DNA from: Verrucomicrobiota bacterium | Lineage (GTDB): Bacteria > Verrucomicrobiota > Verrucomicrobiia > Chthoniobacterales > UBA10450 | Direction of reading: 5' to 3' | Assembly (NCBI GenBank): GCA_003218375.1 | Contig: QHNH01000016.1 | Coordinates: 245,009 to 309,008 of the forward strand | DNA length: 64,000 bases | Shown: one piece after another, positions 39,601 through 46,992 of the stretch | How positions within the stretch are numbered: the first letter of the stretch is position 1 | How the letters are laid out: every line of letters starts with the position of its first letter | Notes under the pieces: generated by a model | What the model saw: the letters and a program-made list of their open reading frames with translations, nothing else | What the model was told of the DNA's origin: nothing | The model's database searches: none | Made by a program: the position numbers and the translations under genes

Positions 39601-40218
39601 GTGATCCAGTTGTTTAACGGCTCGGGCGTCAACATTGCCGGAAACGACGATTGGAAGACCGACCAGCAGAACGTCGAGTCGACTGGCCTTGCCCCGACGA
39701 ACGACCGCGAGTCCGCCATCGTCATCACGCTCGATCCCGGCGCTTACACCTTGGTGATGCGCGGGAAGAACAACAGCAGCGGCATCGGCCTTGTGGAAGT
39801 GTATGACATCGGTCTCGCGGCCAATGCGCGGCTCGCGAACGTCAGCACCCGCGGCTTCGTCGGCACCGGTGACAACATTCTCATCGGCGGTTTCTTTGCC
39901 GGACCCCAGACCGCCGCCGTGACCGGAGTGGTCTTCCGCGCCCTCGGCCCGTCGCTCTCGAATTTCGGCGTCCCGCAACCGATGCAGGATCCGACCATCG
40001 AGATTCATAACGGCAACGGCGACGTGATCGCGTCGAACGACGACTGGCAATCGAACCAGAAAACCGAGATCCAAGGGACGGGATTGGCGCCGAGCGATCC
40101 ACGCGAGTCCGCCATCCTCATGCGCAACTTCGACCCCGGCCCCTACACGGCGATCGTCCGCGGCAAGAACAACACGACTGGTATAGGTCTCGTGGAGATT
40201 TACGACGTGCAGCAGTAG
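36628..40218 (+). CDS. Giant secreted Asp-box (sialidase-like) protein with FnIII, PKD and paired C-terminal domains
   Basis: 1196 residues from ATG 36628 (GGAGAAAGTCCC before it; an earlier in-frame start at 36487 is unlikely). After a signal anchor (IRPILAALLMLGGIALLARA) comes a beta-propeller with Asp-box motifs SQDGGLTF, SEDNGITW, SHDRGLHW and TFDGGKTW. Next are a fibronectin type III domain (about residues 560-650, NGGSDITGYKVYRRIGAGSF), a lectin-like segment, a PKD domain (about 850-940, DGSASVDPDAGDSIASYTFS) and two homologous C-terminal domains (about 942-1063 and 1067-1196) with GDN-LIGGF, RGIGPSL/RALGPSL, NDDW and GLAP-DRESAI signatures. A sialidase-type catalytic triad is not evident, so it may bind rather than cleave glycans. 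Extracellular or surface-bound. Confidence 0.88.
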   Translation: MKPYSKSSRNRGSVIRPILAALLMLGGIALLARAGGLANQTAPASASASGSPQAPQAPAASPGLPRFFNYASPPGIADDVGEPSIGCNWKSETSSSNSMFSIPNGGRVMLFGGFSPDLYRATFDDCSSPAKPNWEAKPLLLASTPRAAGDPILFTDHDTGRTFVSQLEGLTPAGSTTDITDDDGDNFTPSEGSSLPSDIDHQTFGGGIFHAGGVGPVTAYPNAVYYASQSVSDARAAQSQDGGLTFGPAFPMYTINDCAGLHGHIKVSPKDGTAYVPNVGCGGAVPFHETGAKQAVIVSEDNGITWNIRTIPDSTTHGNGSADNTIIGTRDPSVSIDADGNVYFVYQAEDRLTGIANGTDNAGDTHPKVAVSHDRGLHWEPSIDVGATVINGNPIKNATFVTATAGSSGRAAVAFFGTETGGNNWSCGEGDDCSLSVQGVSTGINARPLFTGIWYLYISTTFDGGKTWTTQNVTLGDPIQRGGICGGSTCRNLLDFMDIQIDKQGRILVAGEDGCIGACVNGGPNSFTAKGFITRQSGGKRMIAQFDPVEPILAGAPLLSAAMDNDKLTVQLSWPTPDNGGSDITGYKVYRRIGAGSFTLLATTTSTSLTDITFDKNQTNTYHVTAVNGIGEGPFCHDIVPILLPPGENLCLPPGVKLLTDPAGDTSAALGFVNSPAPPGADLLRLQVVQPFATDGVVKLYFLLQTDVGQSPQPPASAWYVSMKTPDGKVHGLHMAWKGPTPSFESYIASANTSGGTDGRFVDPASIKPLEPESKYEPEKGLVTLVVKVSELGLTSGGVISGFNSGVTQSTDVANIGRGATTTYDEMPNGLTYAGSLTFGGNAVCAPNLPPTAKFSVTPDHGNPPLTSNFDGSASVDPDAGDSIASYTFSFGDGSPDVTQSSPTISHTYKHGGGFFATLTVKDSHGLVSANTATAEIEVAAQILNLSTRMRVQPGDNALIGGFIIRGSEQKKVILRGIGPSLNVPGKLDDPVIQLFNGSGVNIAGNDDWKTDQQNVESTGLAPTNDRESAIVITLDPGAYTLVMRGKNNSSGIGLVEVYDIGLAANARLANVSTRGFVGTGDNILIGGFFAGPQTAAVTGVVFRALGPSLSNFGVPQPMQDPTIEIHNGNGDVIASNDDWQSNQKTEIQGTGLAPSDPRESAILMRNFDPGPYTAIVRGKNNTTGIGLVEIYDVQQ

Positions 40219-40374
40219 CTAGTCCTTCGCTGAAAGGTAAACAGAAATGGATTCGCAGCCCGCCCGACCGCGGCGCAATCCCAGGCGAGGCCTGCGAAAT
40301 ACGCGGAAAAAAGTGGTAGACGAAAAAATGTTCGCCTTTAAAGACGAACCTTCGCTTAATTCTCGTTAGGTCTC

Positions 40375-40764
40375 ATGCGACGCTTGATCGTACGGAGGTT
40401 GCTTTTCCTTGCGGCGTTCGCATTCATCGGCGGTCTATACTTTTGGGGGACCATTGACGCGCATCAGGTCAATCTGCGTTACATCCTTTGGAAGCATCAC
40501 GCTTGGCCCCACCAGCGTTTCATGCTGCCATTCCTGAGTGTTGATGGCGAGTTCACCATGTCGCTGCGTGGTAAGACGAAGGCAGAGATTCAGCGGTACT
40601 TCCCGTTACTGATCCGCCCAGAGCTCGCGATCACTGAATACCAGCGAACCTACAGCCAAGACATGATATGGCGCCACCGCGATTACCTTTGGATCGGCGA
40701 TTCGGACTACGCAATCCAATTTGAGGATGGAAAAGTTGTATATGTTGGGCCGATTAAGGGATAG
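40375..40764 (+). CDS. Small membrane-anchored hypothetical protein
   Basis: 129 residues: an N-terminal hydrophobic anchor (RRLLFLAAFAFIGGLYFWG) and a soluble rest with a beta-rich end (YLWIGDSDYAIQFEDGKVVYVGPIKG). The middle has RGKTKAEIQRYFPLL. No family is recognised. Length, start and composition are consistent with a real gene; AGG lies 7 bp before the ATG. It sits between the two giant secreted-protein genes, with 156 bp and 223 bp spacers. Confidence 0.6.
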   Translation: MRRLIVRRLLFLAAFAFIGGLYFWGTIDAHQVNLRYILWKHHAWPHQRFMLPFLSVDGEFTMSLRGKTKAEIQRYFPLLIRPELAITEYQRTYSQDMIWRHRDYLWIGDSDYAIQFEDGKVVYVGPIKG

Positions 40765-40987
40765 ACCTAACCAAGCGCTGGAGCGAACCGCCGTCCGTCG
40801 TGCATCTTCGTCTCTTGTGACCAGAACCCGTTCCCGGCGATTCATGCGCGCTCTCGGCGGCGGTCGCTCATCTTTTTTTCGTTAGACCGAAAGATTCCCG
40901 ATGCGAAACCGGGCTCGACATGAGTTGATCGTGCTTTGATACTTTTCCCGAGAGGGAAAGTGGATCGGACCAGGGGAAGGAACTGTG

Positions 40988-43900
40988 ATGCAGAGAAATT
41001 CCAGGAGCGAATCGGGGACCTTTCATCCGCGCATCTTTCTCGCGTTTGTTTTCTGTCTCAGCGCGGCGCTTCTGGCGGTCTTTAGTTTTGCGGGGCCTTC
41101 ATCGAAACTTCCGTCCGCCCCTGCGGCGCCCACGGCCATACCGACTTTCGGCCATCCCATCATTAGCGGAATCGGTGGGACCGGTTTCGAACAATCGATC
41201 CGGACCGACCCGACGGATCCGAACCGGATTTACACGAGCGCGCCTGGGACTGCTTCCGCCGATACGAGCTGGATCTGGCATTCGCTGGACGGCGGGAAGA
41301 CTTTCAAGTGGGTCGTGGGTGCGGCCGCCTTCGAGGGAAAGGCTACGACCTGTCATGGCGGCGGCGACACGGAGATCGGCGTCGATTCCGCGGGCCACCT
41401 CTATTTCAATGACCTGACGCTGGCGAACTTCAGCACCGCGCGCTCGGATGATTTCGGTGCCACGTTCACTTGCAGCAACACCGGCGTTCCCGATACCGCA
41501 GTCGATCGCCAATGGTATGCGATCGATGGCGATCCGACCAATGGCGGCAACCTCTATCTCGTGAACGACGAGATCGGGCCGGGCGGCGCGATGTGCGGCA
41601 GCAGCGTAGGCAACAACGTCCTCGTCATGTATCGCTCGCCACTTGCCGGACTCGGCGCGACGGCGGGAATCCAGTTCGGTCCGGCAAACAAAATCACGGC
41701 CGTCGGAAGCTGCGATGAAGCGATCATGGGGAACAACGAAGTGAGCCCGATAGCCACGACGTTGGGACAGCCGAATGGCACCGGCGGCTTCGCCACGTTG
41801 CCGGCGCCGGTGAAACACATCTTCGTCGTTCACGACAACGCGCAGCTGAACAAGATCATGGTCGGCCGTTGTTTCCCGGTCGCTTTCGGTGCGCCGGTGG
41901 CGAACGTCAGCGATCCGAGCGGCCTCAATTGCACGGACATTCCGGTGGCAGATCTCGGCGCGAATGCAAAGACGGGCGGCGATTTTCCAACCCTGGCGAT
42001 CGATAAGGCCGGCAATCTTTACGCGGTCTGGGAACAGGCGCCACTCACCGCCGGTGTGATTTCCGGCGATGTCGTCCTGAAGTATTCCTATTCAACTGAT
42101 CAGGGAAACAGCTGGTCGGCGCCGATCGAGATCAACACTTCGGGTTCGTCCGCCGGCACGTTGCACCAGAACGTGTTCGCCTGGATCAATGCCGGCGACG
42201 AGGGACGCGTGAACATCGTCTGGTATGGAACGCCGGGCCAGGCGACGCCCGGCGGCGCGAACGGGCCGGACGATTGCAACGATTGCGCCTGGAGCTTGTG
42301 GATGGTGCAATCCCTCAACGCGCACGCTGCCGCGCCCACCTTCACCGCGCCGATTCTCGCCAGCGAGCATCATATCCACAAGGGCACCGTCCAGTCGCTC
42401 ATCGGCGGGCAGAACCAACTTTCCAGCCGCTCGTTAGGCGATTATCTCCAGGTGCGGATGGGACCTTTCGGCGAAGCGCAGATAGCTTACGCCGATTCGA
42501 ACAACATCGTCGGCAGCGCTGCCGGTCACGCGATGTACGTCCGGCAAAATGGCGGCGACGGCCTGCTCGGGTCGTTGTCGCCGGTGAATCTTCCCGGCCT
42601 CACGGCGTTCAATGGTGTCACCGATCCATCCGGCGACGGGAAGTATGAAGTGAATGGAAGCAGCAGCGCCAGCATGCCGCAGCTAGATATCCTGAGCTCG
42701 AGCATCACCAAAGTTACTTCGTCGCCGTGTTCCGCGGCCGATCCTTGTTACCGGATCGCAATGCAATTGAATAGTCTCAGCCTCGCGCCAGCCGCGCAGG
42801 ATCCCGATCCGGACCTGGTCTGGCTTACGCAATGGTTCGTTCCGTCGACGAGCGACGCCAATGGCGGCAAGAATTTCCATGCTTACGCGGAATCGACCAA
42901 CGGCGGTGCGTTACAATGTTTCGTGGGCGAAAATGCCGTGCAACTGGTAGGCGGCGGTGGGGTCATGACTTATCCGGGAGCGACCACGTTGCCGGCGGCA
43001 AATTGCCAGTCCATCCCGGGCGCGAACGGGACGATTACGATTTATGTGCCGTTATCGGTCGTAACTGAGGCGAACCCGATCGACAACAAGCTGCACGAAG
43101 TAACCGCGAGCACGATGACGCTGGCGCAACCGGCCAATAGCACGCCGTCCTTTGGCGGCATTGGTGGTTCGTTGTTTAACCTCATCGACGTCGCCCAGGG
43201 CTACACCTTTGATCCGACCTTAACACCTTCTCCTACTCCCACCGCGACGGCTACAGCTACGGCCAGCCCTATAGCTACCGCTACCGCGACAGCTAGTCCT
43301 ACAGCTACTCCTGCATCCACACCTACAGCTACCGCTACAGCCACTCCGACTGGCACACCTACCGCTACTCCGACGCCCGTTGACCTTCAGCTCTTGAACA
43401 TCTCCGGGCGCGTCGTAGCTCAAACCGGCGACAAGGTCGGTATCGCCGGCTTTATCGTGAAGGGCTCGGGGTTCAAACGCTTCATCGCTCGCGCCATCGG
43501 GCCGTCGATGACCGTCAATGGCCAGCCTGTCCCGGGCCGCTTGATGGATCCGGTCTTGGAATTGCACGATAGCAATGGCCAGACGATCACGAATGACAAT
43601 TGGCGCACCGGCGGCCAACAGACGGAGATTCAGCAAAGCGGTCTCGCGCCAAGCGACGACCGCGAGGCCGCGATCATTCGCACAGTGCCCGCCGGAAATT
43701 TCACCGCGATCATTACCGGAGCGAATAACACCACCGGCATTGGGTTGATCGAAGTTTATGATCTCGGCACAGTCAGCTCGGCTGAGGAGGAAGCGAGGAT
43801 CGAACGACCGGACGCCCCCGACGCCGCCGCCAGCGAGCTCGGGAATCTCTCCGTCCGCGCCGATGTTCAGACAGACGACAACATCCTGATCGACGGCATC

Positions 43901-44224
43901 ATTCTCCGTGGCGGGAATCCGAAACGCGTCTTGTTCCGCGCCCTCGGCCCCTCGGTGAAATCGAATGGCAATCCGGTCCCCGGCACCTTGCAGAATCCGA
44001 TGCTTGAGCTGCGGAACGCGAACGGCGTGCAATTGCAGTCGAACGATGACTGGCAGCAAGCGCCCAACGCCTCCGAGATCCAGGCCACGGGTCTCGCCCC
44101 GTCCGATCCCAAGGAATCCGCCATCCTGATGAGCCTAACCCCCGGCAACTACACCTCACTCGTCCGCGGCGTGAACCGCACCACCGGCATCGCCTTGGCC
44201 GAAGCCTACAAGCTCGATAATTAG
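40988..44224 (+). CDS. Second giant secreted Asp-box protein with low-complexity linker and paired C-terminal domains
   Basis: 1078 residues from ATG 40988 (GGGGAAGGAACT upstream; a GTG one codon earlier is an alternative). Signal segment IFLAFVFCLSAALLAVFSFA. The body has Asp-box motifs (SLDGGKTFKW, STDQGNSWSAP) and several paired cysteines, as in secreted proteins. A Thr/Ala/Pro/Ser linker (nt about 43218-43381) precedes two copies of the same C-terminal domain found in the 36.6-kb protein (LLNISGRVVAQTGDKVGIAG...; LGNLSVRADVQTDDNILIDG...). The two proteins share N-terminal layout and C-termini but the middle is different. No catalytic residues can be assigned. Probably exported, with the paired domains in sorting, anchoring or assembly. 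Confidence 0.87.
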   Translation: MQRNSRSESGTFHPRIFLAFVFCLSAALLAVFSFAGPSSKLPSAPAAPTAIPTFGHPIISGIGGTGFEQSIRTDPTDPNRIYTSAPGTASADTSWIWHSLDGGKTFKWVVGAAAFEGKATTCHGGGDTEIGVDSAGHLYFNDLTLANFSTARSDDFGATFTCSNTGVPDTAVDRQWYAIDGDPTNGGNLYLVNDEIGPGGAMCGSSVGNNVLVMYRSPLAGLGATAGIQFGPANKITAVGSCDEAIMGNNEVSPIATTLGQPNGTGGFATLPAPVKHIFVVHDNAQLNKIMVGRCFPVAFGAPVANVSDPSGLNCTDIPVADLGANAKTGGDFPTLAIDKAGNLYAVWEQAPLTAGVISGDVVLKYSYSTDQGNSWSAPIEINTSGSSAGTLHQNVFAWINAGDEGRVNIVWYGTPGQATPGGANGPDDCNDCAWSLWMVQSLNAHAAAPTFTAPILASEHHIHKGTVQSLIGGQNQLSSRSLGDYLQVRMGPFGEAQIAYADSNNIVGSAAGHAMYVRQNGGDGLLGSLSPVNLPGLTAFNGVTDPSGDGKYEVNGSSSASMPQLDILSSSITKVTSSPCSAADPCYRIAMQLNSLSLAPAAQDPDPDLVWLTQWFVPSTSDANGGKNFHAYAESTNGGALQCFVGENAVQLVGGGGVMTYPGATTLPAANCQSIPGANGTITIYVPLSVVTEANPIDNKLHEVTASTMTLAQPANSTPSFGGIGGSLFNLIDVAQGYTFDPTLTPSPTPTATATATASPIATATATASPTATPASTPTATATATPTGTPTATPTPVDLQLLNISGRVVAQTGDKVGIAGFIVKGSGFKRFIARAIGPSMTVNGQPVPGRLMDPVLELHDSNGQTITNDNWRTGGQQTEIQQSGLAPSDDREAAIIRTVPAGNFTAIITGANNTTGIGLIEVYDLGTVSSAEEEARIERPDAPDAAASELGNLSVRADVQTDDNILIDGIILRGGNPKRVLFRALGPSVKSNGNPVPGTLQNPMLELRNANGVQLQSNDDWQQAPNASEIQATGLAPSDPKESAILMSLTPGNYTSLVRGVNRTTGIALAEAYKLDN
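43218..43381 (+). repeat. Low-complexity Thr/Ala/Pro/Ser-coding repeat
   Basis: Imperfect tandem repeats of CTACAGCTACCGCTAC-like hexamers encode (TA)n, (TP)n and SPTAT runs inside the 40988-44224 gene. It forms a flexible linker between the propeller part and the paired C-terminal domains. Confidence 0.85.
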
Positions 44225-44234
44225 TTTAGCCTCT

Positions 44235-44321
44235 CTTTGGAGACGGCCTGCCCTCAGGCCGTTGGATTTCCGCGAACGCCCGGCGCATTCTCTCCGGCAC
44301 GAGGGCGTGCCGGCTCCAAAG
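44235..44321. repeat. Interspersed inverted repeat, TTGGAGACGGCCTG family, copy 1
   Basis: Ends CTTTGGAG/CTCCAAAG; the left block GACGGCCTGCCCTCAGGCCG and the right block CCGGCACGAGGGCGTGCCGG each form a hairpin. A second copy at 48793-48871 shares both blocks with a different centre. Confidence 0.88.
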
Positions 44322-44383
44322 ATCGACCGCCGCTCTTCTTGAAAACGTTCGCCGCGCGGTTAACGTGACGCCCGCAAATCGGA

Positions 44384-44459
44384 GGGGGTATAGCTCAGTT
44401 GGTAGAGCGTCTCGTTCGCAATGAGAAGGTCAGGGGTTCGAATCCCCTTACCTCCACCA
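44384..44459 (+). tRNA. tRNA-Ala (anticodon CGC)
   Basis: A 76-nt cloverleaf. Acceptor GGGGGTA pairs with TACCTCC and includes the G3-U70 wobble that identifies alanine tRNAs. The D arm is GCTC-AGTTGGTA-GAGC, the anticodon arm TCTCG-TTCGCAA-TGAGA with anticodon CGC (reads GCG), and the T arm AGGGG-TTCGAAT-CCCCT. The CCA end is encoded. Confidence 0.97.
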
Positions 44460-44479
44460 AATTTCGCTTCAGCGAAATT
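44460..44479. other. Perfect short palindrome just after the tRNA
   Basis: AATTTCGCT-TC-AGCGAAATT forms a 9-bp hairpin directly at the tRNA 3' end. No T run follows, so it is not a standard terminator; it could aid 3' processing or be a repeat remnant. Confidence 0.5.
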
Positions 44480-44591
44480 CGTACGAGTTTCTCAGGGAAT
44501 GAAAACGCAGTTCAACTGGTGGGGCGCGATAGCGCAGCGCGGGAAAACGTTTCGATTTTAGCTGCGGATCCGATAGAACGGGTCGGAAGAA

Positions 44592-46226
44592 ATGAAACGA
44601 AGAACATTTTTGCGCGCGGGGTTGGCCAGCACAGCTCTGTCGCTTTCTCCCGGACTGGGCGCCCATCGCGAAGAGAGAGATAAAGCGGCACTCTCCGCGA
44701 CTGAAACGCCAGTTAAACCATTCGAGTTCGAAGAGACGACCATTGCCGACTTGCAAGAAGCAATGCGTGCCGGGCGGCACACGTCGCGCACGATCACCGA
44801 GGCATACCTGGAACGCATTCGAGAGGTGGACAAGGAGGGTCCGGCATTGAACTCCGTAATCGAGTTAAATCCGGACGCGCTCGCGATTGCCGAGAACCTC
44901 GATAATGAGCGAAAGGCGGGTCGCGTCCGCGGACCGCTCCACGGCATTCCGATCTTGATCAAGGATAACATCAATACCGGCGATCGGATGCAGACCACCG
45001 GCGGTTCGCTTGCTCTGGTCGGTCAGCCCGCATCGCGAGACGCCTACATCGTCGAGAAGCTTCGGGAAAGTGGCGCGGTTATCCTGGGCAAGACTAATTT
45101 GAGCGAATGGGCGAACATTCGCTCGAACCATTCTACGAGCGGGTGGAGTGGACGCGGTGGTTTGACGCACAATCCCTACGCGCTCGACCGCAATCCCTCC
45201 GGTTCCAGTTCCGGCTCGGGCGCGGCCACGTCCGCCAATCTTTGCGCAGCCGCGATTGGCACAGAGACCGATGGTTCGATCGTTTCGCCGGCATCTGCAA
45301 ACGGTCTCGTTGGGATCAAGCCTACGGTCGGTCTGCTCAGCCGCTCCGGAATCATTCCCATCTCGCACACCCAGGATACCCCTGGTCCGATGGCGCGGAC
45401 GGTCGCCGATGCGGCCGCTCTTCTCAGCGCCCTGACAGGAATCGATCCGCGCGACGCCGCGACGAATGGCAGCCGCGGCAAAGCCGTTCCGGATTACACT
45501 GCTTTTCTAAAGGCCGACTCGCTCCGCGGTGCGCGCATCGGCGTGGCCCGAAAATATTTTGGCCGGCACGAGCGCGTCGACAAACTGGTGGGTGACGCCA
45601 TAGATGTAATCAAGCGGGCGGGTGCGACGGTGATCGATCCCGCAGACGTTCCGACGAGCTCGGAGCTTGGAGCCGCGGAAATTCTTGTCCTGCTCTTCGA
45701 GCTGAAAGCGGGATTGAATAATTATCTCGCCGAGCGCGCGCTGAAAGACGGCCCACGGACGCTGGCCGACGTAATTAAGTTCAATGAAGCTAATCGCCGG
45801 ACGGAAATGCCGTACTTCGGTCAGGAGCTGTTTCTGCAAGCTCAGGAAAAGGGACCGCTGACGACGAAGACCTACCTGGACGCGCTGGCGAAAAACCACA
45901 AGCTCGCGCGCGAGCAAGGCATTGACGCGGTCGCCACGAAATTCAAACTCGATGCCTTTATTGCGCCGAGTCGAATTCCGGCGTGGTTAACCGATCTGAT
46001 CAACGGTGATTCTTCCTCCGGCGGCTGCTCAACCCTGCCCGCCGTCGCCGGCTATCCGCACATCACCCTTCCCGTTGGTGACGTCCACGGGCTGCCCGTT
46101 GGAATATCCTTTTTCGGGGTTGCGTATTCAGAGCCAAGGTTGATCGCGCTCGCTTACGCCTTCGAACAGGCCACAAAGTTTCGACGTCCCCCAGGATTTC
46201 TTCCCAGTGCGAAGCTGGATACGTGA
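44592..46226 (+). CDS. Exported amidase (amidase signature family)
   Basis: 544 residues. The start MKRRTFLRAGLASTALSLSP is a twin-arginine-like signal. The Ser-cisSer-Lys triad is visible: Lys124 (PILIKDNINTG), cis-Ser205 (NPSGSSSGSGAA) and Ser229 (GTETDGSIVSP). The Gly-to-Asp change before the nucleophile (usual GGSI, here DGSI) is uncommon but occurs in secreted relatives. The family hydrolyses amides from small amides to peptides; it is close to 'amidase family' enzymes of soil bacteria rather than GatA, since no GatB/C is adjacent and a signal is present. Confidence 0.9.
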   Translation: MKRRTFLRAGLASTALSLSPGLGAHREERDKAALSATETPVKPFEFEETTIADLQEAMRAGRHTSRTITEAYLERIREVDKEGPALNSVIELNPDALAIAENLDNERKAGRVRGPLHGIPILIKDNINTGDRMQTTGGSLALVGQPASRDAYIVEKLRESGAVILGKTNLSEWANIRSNHSTSGWSGRGGLTHNPYALDRNPSGSSSGSGAATSANLCAAAIGTETDGSIVSPASANGLVGIKPTVGLLSRSGIIPISHTQDTPGPMARTVADAAALLSALTGIDPRDAATNGSRGKAVPDYTAFLKADSLRGARIGVARKYFGRHERVDKLVGDAIDVIKRAGATVIDPADVPTSSELGAAEILVLLFELKAGLNNYLAERALKDGPRTLADVIKFNEANRRTEMPYFGQELFLQAQEKGPLTTKTYLDALAKNHKLAREQGIDAVATKFKLDAFIAPSRIPAWLTDLINGDSSSGGCSTLPAVAGYPHITLPVGDVHGLPVGISFFGVAYSEPRLIALAYAFEQATKFRRPPGFLPSAKLDT

Positions 46227-46227
46227 G

Positions 46228-46314
46228 TCAGCGTATTTGTTCCATCGCGCCGAAGGCGAGGCCGTAAGTCACGACCGCTTCGATAACGCCCACGACGGTC
46301 ATTTTAACCGGATG
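46228..46314 (-). pseudogene. Duplicated C-terminal fragment of the MbfA/VIT gene
   Basis: In one frame this reads HPVKMTVVGVIEAVVTYGLA then FGAMEQIR and a stop, nearly the same as the last 25 residues of the iron exporter at 46993-48153 (EMTMVGVIEAVVTYSLGLAF then GAMA), with two residues (Ser-Leu) missing. There is no start codon, so it is a remnant. It lies on the far side of the DUF4410 gene. Confidence 0.75.
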
Positions 46315-46333
46315 CCACCTAGGTGCGCCGTGC

Positions 46334-46921
46334 TCAGAAGGCGTTGATCAATTCCCCGATGTCGCCACCTAGCTGACGAGCGGTTCGCTGAAACAACTCT
46401 CCATAGCCGCCGCCAAATGCGGCGAAACCCGAGCGCCGCTCTTGAGCGAATCGCACCAATACTTTGCCCGAAGATCCGTCGATGATTTCGCCTACGATGG
46501 CGATCTTCACCGCTCCGGCACCAAAACCGACAAAGTAGCGCGCCGCTTGAGAGCCCGGATCGACCTTTGTTAACCGCGCGCGAACAATGAGTGTTTTCCC
46601 CGTGGCGTTTGGGCCGGCCTTTCGTCGGGCCTTCTGCGCAAGTCCGTCCATGAAGGCCGGCTTCATCATACGGATCGCGGACTGCACGGCGCGGAATGTA
46701 TTATCGTTCGTCGGCGGCAACTTAACGCCGGCGCTATCGAAGGATTCCACCGCGATCTGGTCGTACGCCGCGGCGTTGAAAAGCCGGATGATCGTGACTT
46801 CATCTACGTCGTGCCAGTCCCGGAAGGTACCCGGGGCCGGGGGGGCCGTAGCAGCCACAGCCGACGCGGAGACACAAGCCCCCACGACAGTGGCGAAGAT
46901 GTTCAAAAGTTTTGGAGTCAT
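46334..46921 (-). CDS. DUF4410-like exported protein
   Basis: 195 residues from ATG 46921; a much longer frame upstream is only an alternative reading of the iron-exporter gene. The N-terminus is a signal peptide (MTPKLLNIFATVVGACVSAS). Later features are a KTLIVRARLTKVDPGSQAAR strand, the Gly/Phe-rich YFVGFGAGAVKIAIVGEIID and a G-x-x-G-E helix at the end, the pattern of DUF4410 proteins, which are small exported or lipoprotein-like beta-rich proteins of unknown function. It sits between the iron exporter and a duplicated piece of that exporter's 3' end. Confidence 0.72.
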   Translation of the reverse strand: MTPKLLNIFATVVGACVSASAVAATAPPAPGTFRDWHDVDEVTIIRLFNAAAYDQIAVESFDSAGVKLPPTNDNTFRAVQSAIRMMKPAFMDGLAQKARRKAGPNATGKTLIVRARLTKVDPGSQAARYFVGFGAGAVKIAIVGEIIDGSSGKVLVRFAQERRSGFAAFGGGYGELFQRTARQLGGDIGELINAF

Positions 46922-46992
46922 GCGATAATGTTGTGCGGTCGTCGAAATCAGACAAGCGATGAGTATATGACCCGGGCGACCTATTGGACTGC

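Noticed and set aside
43218-43381. CRISPR-like regular repeats
   Set aside because: Units are hexamer-like and in frame within a Thr/Pro/Ala linker; no unique spacers and no cas genes in the window.
44460-44591. Small gene or second tRNA after tRNA-Ala
   Set aside because: Only a palindrome and 112 bp without a cloverleaf or coding pattern; the region is probably leader of the amidase gene.
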